A DNA stretch of 64,000 nucleotides from positions 1-64,000 of the forward strand of contig NZ_JAKSYM010000341.1 of NCBI RefSeq assembly GCF_022829545.1, read 5' to 3'. This DNA is from Methylobacterium sp. J-030. GTDB lineage: Bacteria; Pseudomonadota; Alphaproteobacteria; Rhizobiales; Beijerinckiaceae. The position numbers and the translations under genes are program-made. The notes under the pieces were generated by a model. The model was not told the DNA's origin. It did no database searches and saw only the letters and a program-made list of their open reading frames with translations. This document shows, in pieces, positions 24,790-33,844 of the stretch (position 1 is the first letter of the stretch; each line of letters starts with the position of its first letter).

Positions 24790-26322
24790 TCACCCTTGCG
24801 GCGTCTCCGGCGCGCCGCTCATCTTCGGCGCCGGGCGCCCACCCAACGGCCGCTCCTCCAACAGAGCCAGGAACGCGAAGGCCGCCAGCAGGCCGAGGCA
24901 CGCCGCCGCGAACACGTACCGGAAGGTCAGGGCGAGCTGCGCCGGGTCGGCGCCGCGGATCAGGCTCTCGATGTCGTGCCCCCCTGTCCCATGACCCCCT
25001 GCCCCACCCGCGGCGCCGCCGAGCACGATCGTACCGAACGCCGCCACGATCAGGGCGCCTCCGAGGGACCGAAAAAAATTCATCGCCGCGGTGGCGATGC
25101 CGAGCTGGTGGCGCGCCACCGCGTTCTGGATCGCGATGGTCGAGAGCGGCAGGATCGTCCCGATCCCCATGGAGAGCAGGGCGAACAACACCTCCATCAG
25201 CCAGAACGGCAGCGCCCGGCCCTGCCACGCGATGACGGCGCAGCAGGCGATGCTGAGGCTCATCATGGCGAGCGGCACGCGCTTGTAGTGCCGGAAGTAG
25301 ATCATCGACCGGCCCGACAGGGTCGCGCCCGTGACGGTGCCGACCATCAGCGGCACCAGCGCCACGCCGGACTCGCTCGCCGAGAGGCCGATCACCCCTT
25401 CGAGGAAGATCGGCACGTAGATGGTGAGCCCGATGAAGGTGCCCATGGCGAAGCAGGCGGCGAGCGTCGCGCTGTAGACCACTTGGTTGCGCAGCACCTC
25501 GGTGGGGATCAGCGGCTCGGGCGCCGTGGCGAGGCGCGCCGCGAAGCCGCCGCCGAGCACGAGGGCCAGGGCGAGGAGGCCGAGCACCGGCGCCGAGCCC
25601 CAGGGATAGCGCACGCCGCCCCAGCTCAGGGCGAGCAGCAGGGCGATCGAACCGGAGACCATCAGGGCGGCCCCGGGCCAGTCCAGCCGGTGGCGGCGCT
25701 CGTGGCGCGGCAGGCGCTTCAGGTTGGCGTTGGTCAGCAGGAAGGCGAGGATTCCGATCGGCAGGTTGATCCAGAAGATCAGCGACCAGTGCAGGTGCTG
25801 GGCGAAGAACCCCCCGAGCAGCGGCCCCGCCACCGAGGCCGCCACGAACACCCCCGCGATCACCACCTGGTAGCGCGCCCGTTCCTTGGGCGACATGATG
25901 TCGGCGAGGATGGTCTGCGACAGCGCGATCAGCCCGCCGCCGCCGATCCCCTGGAGGCCCCGGGCCAGCGCGAGGGCCACCATCGTGGGGGCGAGGGCGC
26001 AGGCGACCGACCCGAGCACGAAGGTCGTGATGGCGATCAGCAGCATGATCCGCCGGCCGTGAATGTCGGAGAGCTTGCCGTAGAGCGGCGTCACCGCCGT
26101 AGAGGCCAGGAGGTAGGCGGTGACGATCCAGGGGAGGTTGGCCGCGTCCCCCAGCGCCAGCCCGATGGTCGGCATCGCGGTTGCCACGATGGTCTGGTCG
26201 AGGGCCGCGAGCAGCATCGCGGTCATCAGGCCGTAGACGATCGCGCGGATCTCGAGCGGGCCGAGCTGGGCCTGCGGGGCGGGGATGCTCGGGGTCCCGG
26301 TGATGGCGACGGGGCTGGCCAC
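24790..26322 (-). CDS. MFS multidrug efflux transporter, DHA2 (EmrB/QacA) family
   Basis: 510 residues, about 14 transmembrane helices. Motif D1/A are present: AALDQTIVATAMPTI near residue 41 and GKLSDIHGRRIMLL near 82. The motif-C-like stretch VAASVAGPLLGGFFAQHLHW is near 155. It ends with a cytoplasmic proline-rich tail. Proton-driven drug export is expected. No HlyD-type periplasmic adaptor is adjacent. Confidence 0.92.
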   Translation of the reverse strand: MASPVAITGTPSIPAPQAQLGPLEIRAIVYGLMTAMLLAALDQTIVATAMPTIGLALGDAANLPWIVTAYLLASTAVTPLYGKLSDIHGRRIMLLIAITTFVLGSVACALAPTMVALALARGLQGIGGGGLIALSQTILADIMSPKERARYQVVIAGVFVAASVAGPLLGGFFAQHLHWSLIFWINLPIGILAFLLTNANLKRLPRHERRHRLDWPGAALMVSGSIALLLALSWGGVRYPWGSAPVLGLLALALVLGGGFAARLATAPEPLIPTEVLRNQVVYSATLAACFAMGTFIGLTIYVPIFLEGVIGLSASESGVALVPLMVGTVTGATLSGRSMIYFRHYKRVPLAMMSLSIACCAVIAWQGRALPFWLMEVLFALLSMGIGTILPLSTIAIQNAVARHQLGIATAAMNFFRSLGGALIVAAFGTIVLGGAAGGAGGHGTGGHDIESLIRGADPAQLALTFRYVFAAACLGLLAAFAFLALLEERPLGGRPAPKMSGAPETPQG

Positions 26323-26437
26323 GTGTCTGAGCCTCTGCGGTTCGGGGTGGGCGCGGCCGAGCCTGGCGCGTCGATCACGGCAGCTTCGGGGACGAAGGGG
26401 AATTTTGTTCTGCGGGTCCGGGTTCCGGTGGTGCGGA

Positions 26438-26601
26438 GCCGCTTCGCGGCGAGTCCCGTGCTGGCTCCCGGATCAGGTTCCGCTGCGCTGCACCTGCCCG
26501 GGAAAGGGTCAGTGCAGAAAGAATCGCTTCCCTTTCCCGGGCGCATGCAGCGCCAGCGGAATGCGACCCGGGAGCCAGCACGGGATTTGCCGCGAAGCGG
26601 C
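26438..26601. repeat. 164-bp long inverted repeat
   Basis: The outer arms GCCGCTTCGCGGC (26438-26450) and GCCGCGAAGCGGC (26589-26601) flank further imperfectly paired arms. The inner right arm (26531-26573) is identical to 10721-10763. Most of the 345-base gap between the MFS and flavoprotein genes is this element. Confidence 0.8.
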
Positions 26602-26668
26602 CCGACTTCAGCCAGCTCACCACGGGCCCGCCCTTGACAGGAAGGGCTGCCTGCCGCTCTCCGGGCAC

Positions 26669-27886
26669 ATGCCGCAGGACAGGGACGAGATCGCCATCGT
26701 GGGTGGCGGGCCGGCCGGGCTCGCCGCCGCCGAGGTGCTGGGCGAGGCCGGCCGCGCGGTCACGGTCTACGAGCGGATGCCGTCGGTCGCGCGCAAGCTG
26801 CTGATCGCCGGGCGGGGCGGCCTCAACATCACCCACAGCGAGGCGCGGGCCGACTTCCTCGCCCGTTACCACCCGCTCGGCTCCCTCGACGCCGCCATCG
26901 CGGCCTTCCCGCCCGAGGCCCTGCGGGACTGGTGCGCGGAGCTCGGCGAGCCGACCTTCGTGGGATCGAGCGGGCGCGTCTTCCCCCGGAGCTTCAAGGC
27001 CTCGCCCCTGCTGCGGGGGTGGCTCGCGCGGCTCGACCGCCTCGGCGTCCGGATCCGGACCCGGCACCGGCTCACGGCGCTCGGCGCGGGGCTGACGATC
27101 GAGGCCCCGGACGGCCCCCTCGCATTCCGGCCCCGGGCGACCCTCCTGGCGCTCGGCGGGGCGAGCTGGCCGCGGCTCGGCTCGGACGGACGCTGGGTGC
27201 CGCTCCTCGAAGGGCTCGGCGTGGCGGTGGCGCCCCTGCGCCCGGCCAATGTGGGGTTCGCGGTGGCGTGGTCGGCCGTGTTCCGGACGCGCTTCGCCGG
27301 CACGCCGCTGAAGCGGATCGCGCTCGCCTGCGACGGCGCCGCGGCGCGGGGCGAGGCCGTGGTCACGCGAGACGGCCTCGAAGGCGGGGCGGTCTACGCC
27401 CTGTCGCGCATCCTGCGCGAGGCGATCGTAGCCCGTGGCAGCGCCGAACTCGTCCTCGATCTGCGCCCCGATCTCAGCCGCGACGCCCTCGCCCGCCGCC
27501 TGTCCGGCGCCCGGCCCGGCGACTCGGCCGCGACCCGGCTGCGCAAGGCCGCGGGGCTCCCGCCCGTGGCGGCGGGCCTCCTGCGCGAGGCGGCCGGCTC
27601 GGCCCTCCCGGCCGATCCCGGGGCGCTCGCCGGGCTGATCAAGGCCGCACCGCTCACCCTCACCGCCCCGGCGCCGATCGAGCGGGCGATCTCGACGGCG
27701 GGCGGGGTCCGGCTCGACGCCCTCGACGGGCGGTCGATGGTGCGCGACCGTCCCGGCCTGTTCCTGGCCGGCGAGATGCTCGACTGGGAAGCCCCGACCG
27801 GCGGCTACCTGCTCCAGGGCGCCATCGCGGGCGGCCGGGCGGCCGCCGCCGGGATGCTCGACTGGCTGGCCGAGACCGGCGGCTGA
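26669..27886 (+). CDS. FAD-dependent flavoprotein, YhiN/HI0933 family (TIGR03862-like)
   Basis: 405 residues. The N-terminal dinucleotide-binding motif IVGGGPAGLAAAEVLGEAG is followed by VYERMPSVARKLLIAGRGGLNITH, typical of HI0933-like proteins. The C-terminal FAD motif is LFLAGEMLDWEAPTGGYLLQ, with GAIAGGRAAA. The ATG at 26669 starts immediately before the Rossmann fold. The substrate is unknown; it is not an adjacent-pathway gene. Confidence 0.88.
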   Translation: MPQDRDEIAIVGGGPAGLAAAEVLGEAGRAVTVYERMPSVARKLLIAGRGGLNITHSEARADFLARYHPLGSLDAAIAAFPPEALRDWCAELGEPTFVGSSGRVFPRSFKASPLLRGWLARLDRLGVRIRTRHRLTALGAGLTIEAPDGPLAFRPRATLLALGGASWPRLGSDGRWVPLLEGLGVAVAPLRPANVGFAVAWSAVFRTRFAGTPLKRIALACDGAAARGEAVVTRDGLEGGAVYALSRILREAIVARGSAELVLDLRPDLSRDALARRLSGARPGDSAATRLRKAAGLPPVAAGLLREAAGSALPADPGALAGLIKAAPLTLTAPAPIERAISTAGGVRLDALDGRSMVRDRPGLFLAGEMLDWEAPTGGYLLQGAIAGGRAAAAGMLDWLAETGG

Positions 27887-27891
27887 GGTTT

Positions 27892-28086
27892 TCAGGGTCC
27901 GAACCCGATCAGCTTGGCCGTGACGATGTCCGAGAGGGGGCCGATCAGGCCGACAAGCAAATTCGGCTCGGGGTGGTAGACAGACGGTCTGCTCTCGGCC
28001 TGTCTTCCGTACGAACTTGTCACGCGGCCACCGGAAGTGCGCTCGGTATGCTGCCAAACTGGCAGCGGTGCGCCCATCCCGATCAA
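27892..28086 (-). CDS. Small hypothetical ORF, possible gene remnant
   Basis: A 64-residue frame just before (3' of) the glycosyltransferase gene. The C-terminal half (YHPEPNLLVGLIGPLSDIVT) reads like real protein, whereas the N-terminal half does not. It may be the 3' end of a lost gene at the edge of the lower-GC block. Not recognised. Confidence 0.25.
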   Translation of the reverse strand: MIGMGAPLPVWQHTERTSGGRVTSSYGRQAESRPSVYHPEPNLLVGLIGPLSDIVTAKLIGFGP

Positions 28087-30266
28087 TCGGCCGACTGTGC
28101 GTCTTCATGCATGCCGGCAAACACCTCGCGCGACGTGGACTCGGCACACCAAAGTCGCCACATCCCGGTGAGGGCCGTTCCAACTTCCCGTGCGTGACCG
28201 ACGTGGTCCATGTGGGGACTGGCGATCAGTCGTTCGCGTAAGCCGCTGCGCATGCGCAAAAGTTGGTCTGGATCACCGGCGAGACGGCGGGCGATTGCGA
28301 CGTAGCCGTCGACGTCGCGCGCGATCAGTTCCGACAGGCCGATGAGCCCGAGAATGGCGGCGCCGACACGCGCGACCGTCCGTGGGCCGGCGAGCGTTAC
28401 GACAGGTACGCCCATGTAGAGCGTGTCGAAGGTGGTGGTGTTGCCGTTAAACGGGAACGGGTCCAGCGCGATGTCGACGCTGCGATGCATCGCATAGCGG
28501 TTGGTTGTATTGCGGGGTGCGAAGGCGATCCGATCCAGCGGTAGTCCGCAGGTGGTAAGACGTGCTTCCGCGTCCCCACGCGTCCTGGGATCGTCGATAT
28601 CGGCGATGATCAGCATCAGCCGCGCGTCAGGAACCGCAGCGAGGATGGCGCCCCAGGCCGTGAGCGCGTCGTCCGTCAGCTTCTCGAAGCGATTGAAGCA
28701 ACCGAAAGTAACGTAGCGGTTTTCTACGAAGGGTGCAGTCTCGGCGACATCCGGCGCTGGCAGGAACGGCTGATAGCAGATACCGGTGCCGGCAATCCGC
28801 CAGAGCATTTCGGAATGCAGGTGCTCTGTCTCTCCAACCGGGTCGTAGATCGCGTCGGTGAGGCGGTAGTCGATGGCTGCCAGCCCCGTGGTGGCCGGCA
28901 GGCCGATCCAGGTCACCTGAACTGGTGCAGGCTTGCGCGCGAAGACCGACAAGCGGTTGCCGCCGCTATGGCCGGATAAGTCTACCAAGATGTCGATGCG
29001 ATCGGACTCAATCAGGTCCGCTGCGGCCTCGTCGTCGAGTCGGTCAATCGGACGCCAAGTCTTAAAGTGGGCTTTCAGCGTCTCGGTCACCGCGTCGTCG
29101 CAGCTGGCATTGCTATAGGCGAAGAAGTCGAAGCGTTCCCGGTCGGCATGAATGAGAAAGGGTTCAAGAAACCGTACCACCGGGTGATCGCGGAAGTCCG
29201 CTGAGACAAAGCCGATGTTCAGCCGCCGATCTGGGCTGGGGTCATTGGCGAAAGGCCGCAGGCGCCGTAACGCGTCGGCGTGGCGGCGGCCATAGGACTT
29301 GGCCATCTCCGCGAAGTCCTCCGCCGAACCACATTCGACATAGAGCCGCGTATAAACAAGGTTGCCATGCGCGAAGGCGGCAGCGGGATTGAGCGCCAGC
29401 GCTTTCTCGAAGGCGGCGACGGCCGCCTCGGTGCGCCCGAGCCTGTGCAATACCGCTCCGAGGTTGTTGTGCATCTCGGCTGAACCCGGAACCCGGGCGA
29501 TTAGCTCAAGCCAGCAGGCTGCGGCGTTCTGAAGGCGTCCTGTGACTTGGTAGAGATCGGCCAGATCGACGCGGGTTTTGTCCAACGCCGAGTCAAGTTC
29601 GAGGGCCTTCTCGAAGGCCGAGCCTGCGGCCACGAGGTTGCCGCTGTCCCGGAAGGCGAGCCCGAGATCGGCAAAGTAAGTGGCGTTGGTGCCGTCACGA
29701 TAGACCGCGATGGTGAGCAGGTCGACAGCGTGCTGCACGCGCCCAGTGCGCAGGGCGACCAGGCCGGCGAGATGCACGGCCGCGGCATTATCCGCGTCGA
29801 GTAGGATGAGGAGTTCGAGCAGGCGCTCGGTCTCCTCAAACTGCTTTGAGTCGAAGGCAATGCGGGCATTGGCGCCGAGCATCATCACGAGCGGCCGGCA
29901 TTCCCGGGACACGATCTCTTTCGGGAAGCCGTACGTCAGGAAGCGTTCGAGGATTGCCCGAGCATCGTTCACCCTGTCGGAGGCGAGAAGCGCTCCTGCG
30001 AGGGCTACCCAGCGTGCGGGCATGTCCGGAGCGGCGCGAAGCGCCTCGGTGTGATGAAAAACCGCACGTGCATGGTCGCGCAACAGCGTAGCGATCACGC
30101 CGAGATTGTAATGCGCGGCCGCATGTCCCGGCTCAAGGTCTAGACAACGCCTGTATTGGCAAGCGGCATCTTGCAGGCGTCCAGCTGAGTGATGCGCTGT
30201 GGCCTTGTCCAGGATCTTGCTTACCAGAGCATCCGGCTTCCGAATCAAGCCACTCGGCTTCATCAC
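28083..30266 (-). CDS. TPR protein with O-GlcNAc transferase-like (GT41) domain
   Basis: 727 residues. About eight tetratricopeptide repeats occupy residues 15-315 (AHYNLGVIATLLRDHARAV, YFADLGLAFRDSGNLVAAG, MHNNLGAVLHRLGRTEAAV). The C-terminal catalytic part resembles SPINDLY/OGT: LNIGFVSADFRDHPVVRFL, ILVDLSGHSGGNRL, VTWIGLPATTGL, VTFGCFNRFEKLTDDAL and LDPFPFNGNTTTFDTLYMGVPVV. It would add a sugar to Ser/Thr of protein targets; bacterial members often modify flagellin or surface proteins. GC content is visibly lower than in neighbours, suggesting acquisition. No partner glycosylation genes are adjacent. Confidence 0.9.
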   Translation of the reverse strand: MMKPSGLIRKPDALVSKILDKATAHHSAGRLQDAACQYRRCLDLEPGHAAAHYNLGVIATLLRDHARAVFHHTEALRAAPDMPARWVALAGALLASDRVNDARAILERFLTYGFPKEIVSRECRPLVMMLGANARIAFDSKQFEETERLLELLILLDADNAAAVHLAGLVALRTGRVQHAVDLLTIAVYRDGTNATYFADLGLAFRDSGNLVAAGSAFEKALELDSALDKTRVDLADLYQVTGRLQNAAACWLELIARVPGSAEMHNNLGAVLHRLGRTEAAVAAFEKALALNPAAAFAHGNLVYTRLYVECGSAEDFAEMAKSYGRRHADALRRLRPFANDPSPDRRLNIGFVSADFRDHPVVRFLEPFLIHADRERFDFFAYSNASCDDAVTETLKAHFKTWRPIDRLDDEAAADLIESDRIDILVDLSGHSGGNRLSVFARKPAPVQVTWIGLPATTGLAAIDYRLTDAIYDPVGETEHLHSEMLWRIAGTGICYQPFLPAPDVAETAPFVENRYVTFGCFNRFEKLTDDALTAWGAILAAVPDARLMLIIADIDDPRTRGDAEARLTTCGLPLDRIAFAPRNTTNRYAMHRSVDIALDPFPFNGNTTTFDTLYMGVPVVTLAGPRTVARVGAAILGLIGLSELIARDVDGYVAIARRLAGDPDQLLRMRSGLRERLIASPHMDHVGHAREVGTALTGMWRLWCAESTSREVFAGMHEDAQSAD

Positions 30267-30889
30267 GTGTCCTTCCGAGGTCGCATCACCATCAGGAGGG
30301 ATGCTTAACGGAACGTAAACGTCTTGTTATAAAATATCTGTCCATCCACGTGGTTAAATCGTTGAAATCTTTCAGCTGAGTCATTTGTAGCGACGTATTT
30401 AACGCGATCCTCGCGTCCGCAAGGCCTCCTTTACACCGCTTCAGTGAAGATCCTCGCCAGGCACCTGTGGCCTACTGCCAGATGGGGGCAGGCCAGGATT
30501 CCTTCAGAGTGCGGCGGACGGTGGCACGTGACTGGGGTACAACGGCTGCTCGAGCAGGTCGAAGCCAGGGCCAAGTTGTCCACCTGGCGCCCGGTAGCAT
30601 CCGCAATGGGTCGTTGTTGTTAGAAAAACGCGGAGGCAGCACTTGAGGCGGCGTTTGAAGCATTATTTTTGAAGACTGTTCTTAAATGGCCGATGCCGTC
30701 CCACCACCGGAGCGAATTCCAAAACAACGCGATGGCAGGACCGTCTACGGCTGAAGCGGTCCGCGGGACTGCATCGACCCGGCCCCGGGTTCCTCAACGG
30801 AATAGGTGAGCGCAGGCCCTGGTCTTTTGCTCCAAAGCGGACAAGTAACCGCCGCCCTAGTCCAGCGATCCAGCAATTCGGCCGACCGC
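30267..30889. other. Gene-free AT-richer interval
   Basis: About 620 bases between the 5' end of the glycosyltransferase gene and the 3' end of the hybrid kinase gene. The part near 30300-30420 is AT-rich and probably carries the glycosyltransferase promoter. I see no convincing ORF, tRNA or repeat in the remainder. Confidence 0.5.
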
Positions 30890-32884
30890 TCAGGGCCGCC
30901 GTGGCACCAACTTTCCGAGCATACGCCCGAGCTGGTCTGCCGAGTAAGGCTTATGCACGAGCTGCAAGCCGTCGAGACCGTCTTGAGCCAACACATGGCT
31001 GTAGCCCGACGTCAGCAGGAGAGGCAGGTCCGGCATCCGGAGCTGCAGGATCTTGGCCAGCTCGATCCCGCCCATGCCCGGCATGACCACGTCGACGAAA
31101 ACCGCGTCGAAGCCGCTGCCGTCCACCCCAAGCTTCTCCAGAGCCTCCTCGGCGTTGGAGGCCCACGTTGTCCTGTAACCAATATCCTCCAGGATTTGGG
31201 TAGCGAACCGGCCGACCTCGACGTTGTCCTCGACAACGAGAACGCACTGACCATCACCGATCGGGAAATCCTCGCCGTCGCCAACGGGCGCTGGCTGCGC
31301 GGACGCCTCCGCTGCGATCATCGGCAGATAAAGCGTGAAGGTGGTGCCCTGGCCGAGCGCGCTCTGGACCTCGACGTCGCCACCCGACTGCTTGGCAAAG
31401 CCGAAGACTTGACTGAGGCCGAGCCCGGTACCCTTGCCGACCTCTTTGGTGGTGAAGAAGGGCTCGAAGATCCGATCGATTTGTTCTGGTACGATCCCGG
31501 CGCCGGTATCCGTCAGAGAGATGGACGCGAATTGGCCGGATGCGGCGGCATGCCCGCGGATGGGTGGCAGGTTGCCCGTGTCGTCGAGCCGAAGGGTCAG
31601 CGTGCCCGCGCCATCCATGGCGTCTCGCGCGTTCACCGCCATGTTGACGAGTGCCGTCTCAAATTGGCTCACGTCGGCTTTCACGAAGCACGGCATATCC
31701 GAGATCTCGGTGACGACATGGATGCGGGCACCGGTCACGGTGTTGAGCATGTCGGCGATCCGACGAAGGCGGTCCCCGACGTCGAACACCTCGGGCTTCA
31801 ACGCCTGCCGCCGGGCGAATGCGAGGAGTTGGCTGGTGAGCTTGGCGGCGCGGTCGACCGTGTCGGAAACGGCGTCCATGTAGCGGGCCCGCCGCTCCTC
31901 GGGCAGGTCCGGACGCCTCAGAAAATCGACCGATGAGCGGATGATGGTCAGCAGATTGTTGAAGTCGTGCGCGACGCCCCCGGTCAACTGACCCACGGCC
32001 TCCAGCTTCTGCGACTGGCGCAGGGCCTCCTCCGCGCGGCTCAGGGCGGCCGCCTGCTCGTGCTCGACGGTCGTGTTCCGTCCGGTCGCGTAGATTTGGC
32101 CGCCCTCGAAAACGCCCGTCCAGGAGAACCGGCGATAGGTGCCGTCCGCGTGCTTGAGGCGGTACTCGTAGGGCGCGACCATCGGGGCCGTCATGATGCG
32201 GCCGAGGGCAGCCTGTGTCCCCTCCAAGTCGTCCGGGTGCGTGAATCCGACGAAGCTTTGCCCGACGAGGTCGGAGACCTCCCAGCCGAGTAAGACCTTC
32301 CAGGCCGCGTTGACGGCGAGGAACGTCCCCTGCCCATCGGCGATAGCCAGTAGATCCGGTGACAGCCGCCAAGCTTGCTCCAGGGCGCGGACACGATCCG
32401 CGACCCGGGTTTCGAGGGTGGCATTCAGGTCCTGCAGTGCGGCCGTAGCCCGCTCCGCAGACCGTCGCGCCTCCAGCATCTCGCGCTCGTAGCGCCGGCG
32501 GTCGGAAGCGTTGAACACGGTGATCCGGATGAACCGTATCTCGCTTTCCTCGTCCCGGCGCACCACAGCGTTGACTAGGACCGGCAGTGTCGTGCCATCC
32601 ACGCGCACGAGGTCCAGAGCCACCTCGTTGAAGAAGCCCTGCATGCGTAGAAGCGGCGCGAAGTGAGTCTCGTAGTAGATTTTGCCGGCGATGTTCAGCA
32701 GGTCGAGGAAACGGCGGCCGACGAGATGCTCGTTGGTGTGGCCGAGCCACGTCGCGAGCGTGCGATTGACCTTGGAGATGCGCCCGTTCGGGAGCGCCGA
32801 GGCGTAGCCGCAGGGCGCGTTCTCGAACAGATCCTCGAGGTCGTCAGCATCTTGCGCCCGGGGATCGGGCGTCGCCTCATTCAA
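30890..32884 (-). CDS. PAS-PAS hybrid histidine kinase with receiver domain
   Basis: 664 residues, soluble. PAS1 (about 15-130: FENAPCGYASALPNGRISKVN) is followed by a coiled linker, then PAS2 (170-275). The HisKA H-box SQKLEAVGQLTGGVAHDFNN has His306. The HATPase (VNARDAMDGAG, FEPFFTTKEVGKGTGLGLSQV) and a C-terminal receiver (VLVVEDN, FVDVVMPGMGG, LVHKPYSADQL) complete it. The start overlaps the stop of an RsbQ-like hydrolase gene by eight bases, so the hydrolase probably acts on PAS1, as RsbQ acts on the PAS domain of RsbP. The downstream phosphorelay partner is unknown. Confidence 0.92.
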   Translation of the reverse strand: MNEATPDPRAQDADDLEDLFENAPCGYASALPNGRISKVNRTLATWLGHTNEHLVGRRFLDLLNIAGKIYYETHFAPLLRMQGFFNEVALDLVRVDGTTLPVLVNAVVRRDEESEIRFIRITVFNASDRRRYEREMLEARRSAERATAALQDLNATLETRVADRVRALEQAWRLSPDLLAIADGQGTFLAVNAAWKVLLGWEVSDLVGQSFVGFTHPDDLEGTQAALGRIMTAPMVAPYEYRLKHADGTYRRFSWTGVFEGGQIYATGRNTTVEHEQAAALSRAEEALRQSQKLEAVGQLTGGVAHDFNNLLTIIRSSVDFLRRPDLPEERRARYMDAVSDTVDRAAKLTSQLLAFARRQALKPEVFDVGDRLRRIADMLNTVTGARIHVVTEISDMPCFVKADVSQFETALVNMAVNARDAMDGAGTLTLRLDDTGNLPPIRGHAAASGQFASISLTDTGAGIVPEQIDRIFEPFFTTKEVGKGTGLGLSQVFGFAKQSGGDVEVQSALGQGTTFTLYLPMIAAEASAQPAPVGDGEDFPIGDGQCVLVVEDNVEVGRFATQILEDIGYRTTWASNAEEALEKLGVDGSGFDAVFVDVVMPGMGGIELAKILQLRMPDLPLLLTSGYSHVLAQDGLDGLQLVHKPYSADQLGRMLGKLVPRRP

Positions 32885-33683
32885 GCCCCGCTTCCCGCAG
32901 GAACCCCTCGATGGCTGCGATGGTCACGTCGGGCGCGCTCAGGTTCGGGCAATGGCCTGTCGCGTCGAGCAGGACGAACGCGCTGTTTGGCAGGTGATGG
33001 TGGACGTATTCCCCAACTTCACGAGGCGCGATCACGTCCTCCGAGCTTTGCAGGACGAGGCAGCGCGCCGTCACGCCCGCGAGATCGGCGCGGTTATCGG
33101 CTAGGAAGGTGGTTCGGGCGAACCGCTTGGCGATGTCTGGGTCTGTGCGGCAGAAGCTATTTATCAGTTCATCGCCGAGTTCGGGGCGGTCGGCGTTCCC
33201 CATGATCGCCGGCGCCATCGTTTGGGACCAACCCATGTGGTTCGTATCGAGGAAGTCGAGCAGTTCCTCGATCTGCTGAAAACTGAAGCCGCCGACGTAG
33301 CCGTCGTCGTCGAGGTAGCGCGGCGAAGGGCAGACCAGGACGAGGCTCGCGAACAGTTCCGGGGCCTTCTTCGAGGCCAGGACACCGATCATGGCGCTGA
33401 CGGAATGGCCTATGAAAATCCCGCCGCGGACGTCCAGGGCACGGCAGAGTTCCACCACGTCGTCGGCGTAGCCGTCCAGCGAGGCGTACTTCCCGGCGTC
33501 GTAGGCCGACAGGTCCGAGCCGCCGGCGCCGATATGGTCGAACAGCACCGTGCGGTAGCGGTCCTCGAACGCGGGCGCCACGAAACGCCACATGTTCTGG
33601 TCGCAGCCGAAGCCATGGGCGAAGACCATGGCGGTCCCATCGGCACCGGCCTGCCTCACGTTGTGCCGTAGAACGACCGACAA
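32877..33683 (-). CDS. RsbQ-like alpha/beta hydrolase
   Basis: 268 residues. The nucleophile elbow GHSVSA places Ser94; Asp216 (SSEDVIAP) and His244 (DATGHCPNL) complete the triad, almost exactly the positions of Bacillus subtilis RsbQ. The oxyanion motif VFAHGFGCDQNMWRFVAP and FDHIGAGGSDLSAYD are family hallmarks. The start is a TTG at 33683 with AAGGAG seven bases upstream; longer starts lack a ribosome site. The stop overlaps the start of the PAS hybrid kinase gene. RsbQ supplies or processes a small hydrophobic ligand for a PAS sensor; that role here is inferred. Related plant proteins are karrikin/strigolactone receptors. Confidence 0.9.
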   Translation of the reverse strand: MSVVLRHNVRQAGADGTAMVFAHGFGCDQNMWRFVAPAFEDRYRTVLFDHIGAGGSDLSAYDAGKYASLDGYADDVVELCRALDVRGGIFIGHSVSAMIGVLASKKAPELFASLVLVCPSPRYLDDDGYVGGFSFQQIEELLDFLDTNHMGWSQTMAPAIMGNADRPELGDELINSFCRTDPDIAKRFARTTFLADNRADLAGVTARCLVLQSSEDVIAPREVGEYVHHHLPNSAFVLLDATGHCPNLSAPDVTIAAIEGFLREAGLE

Positions 33684-33844
33684 GCTTGAGCTCCTTCTGA
33701 ACTCTCGGTCTAGCATGCATCCACGGAAAGCGCTGATCAACGTCGATACATCTTGGTCTCGACGACAGCCATGAAGCGGGCCTTCCGAGGGTCCGCAACG
33801 GGTCGAGAGCTGCCAATCACGATCCAGCGCAGTGTGTTCAGGCC

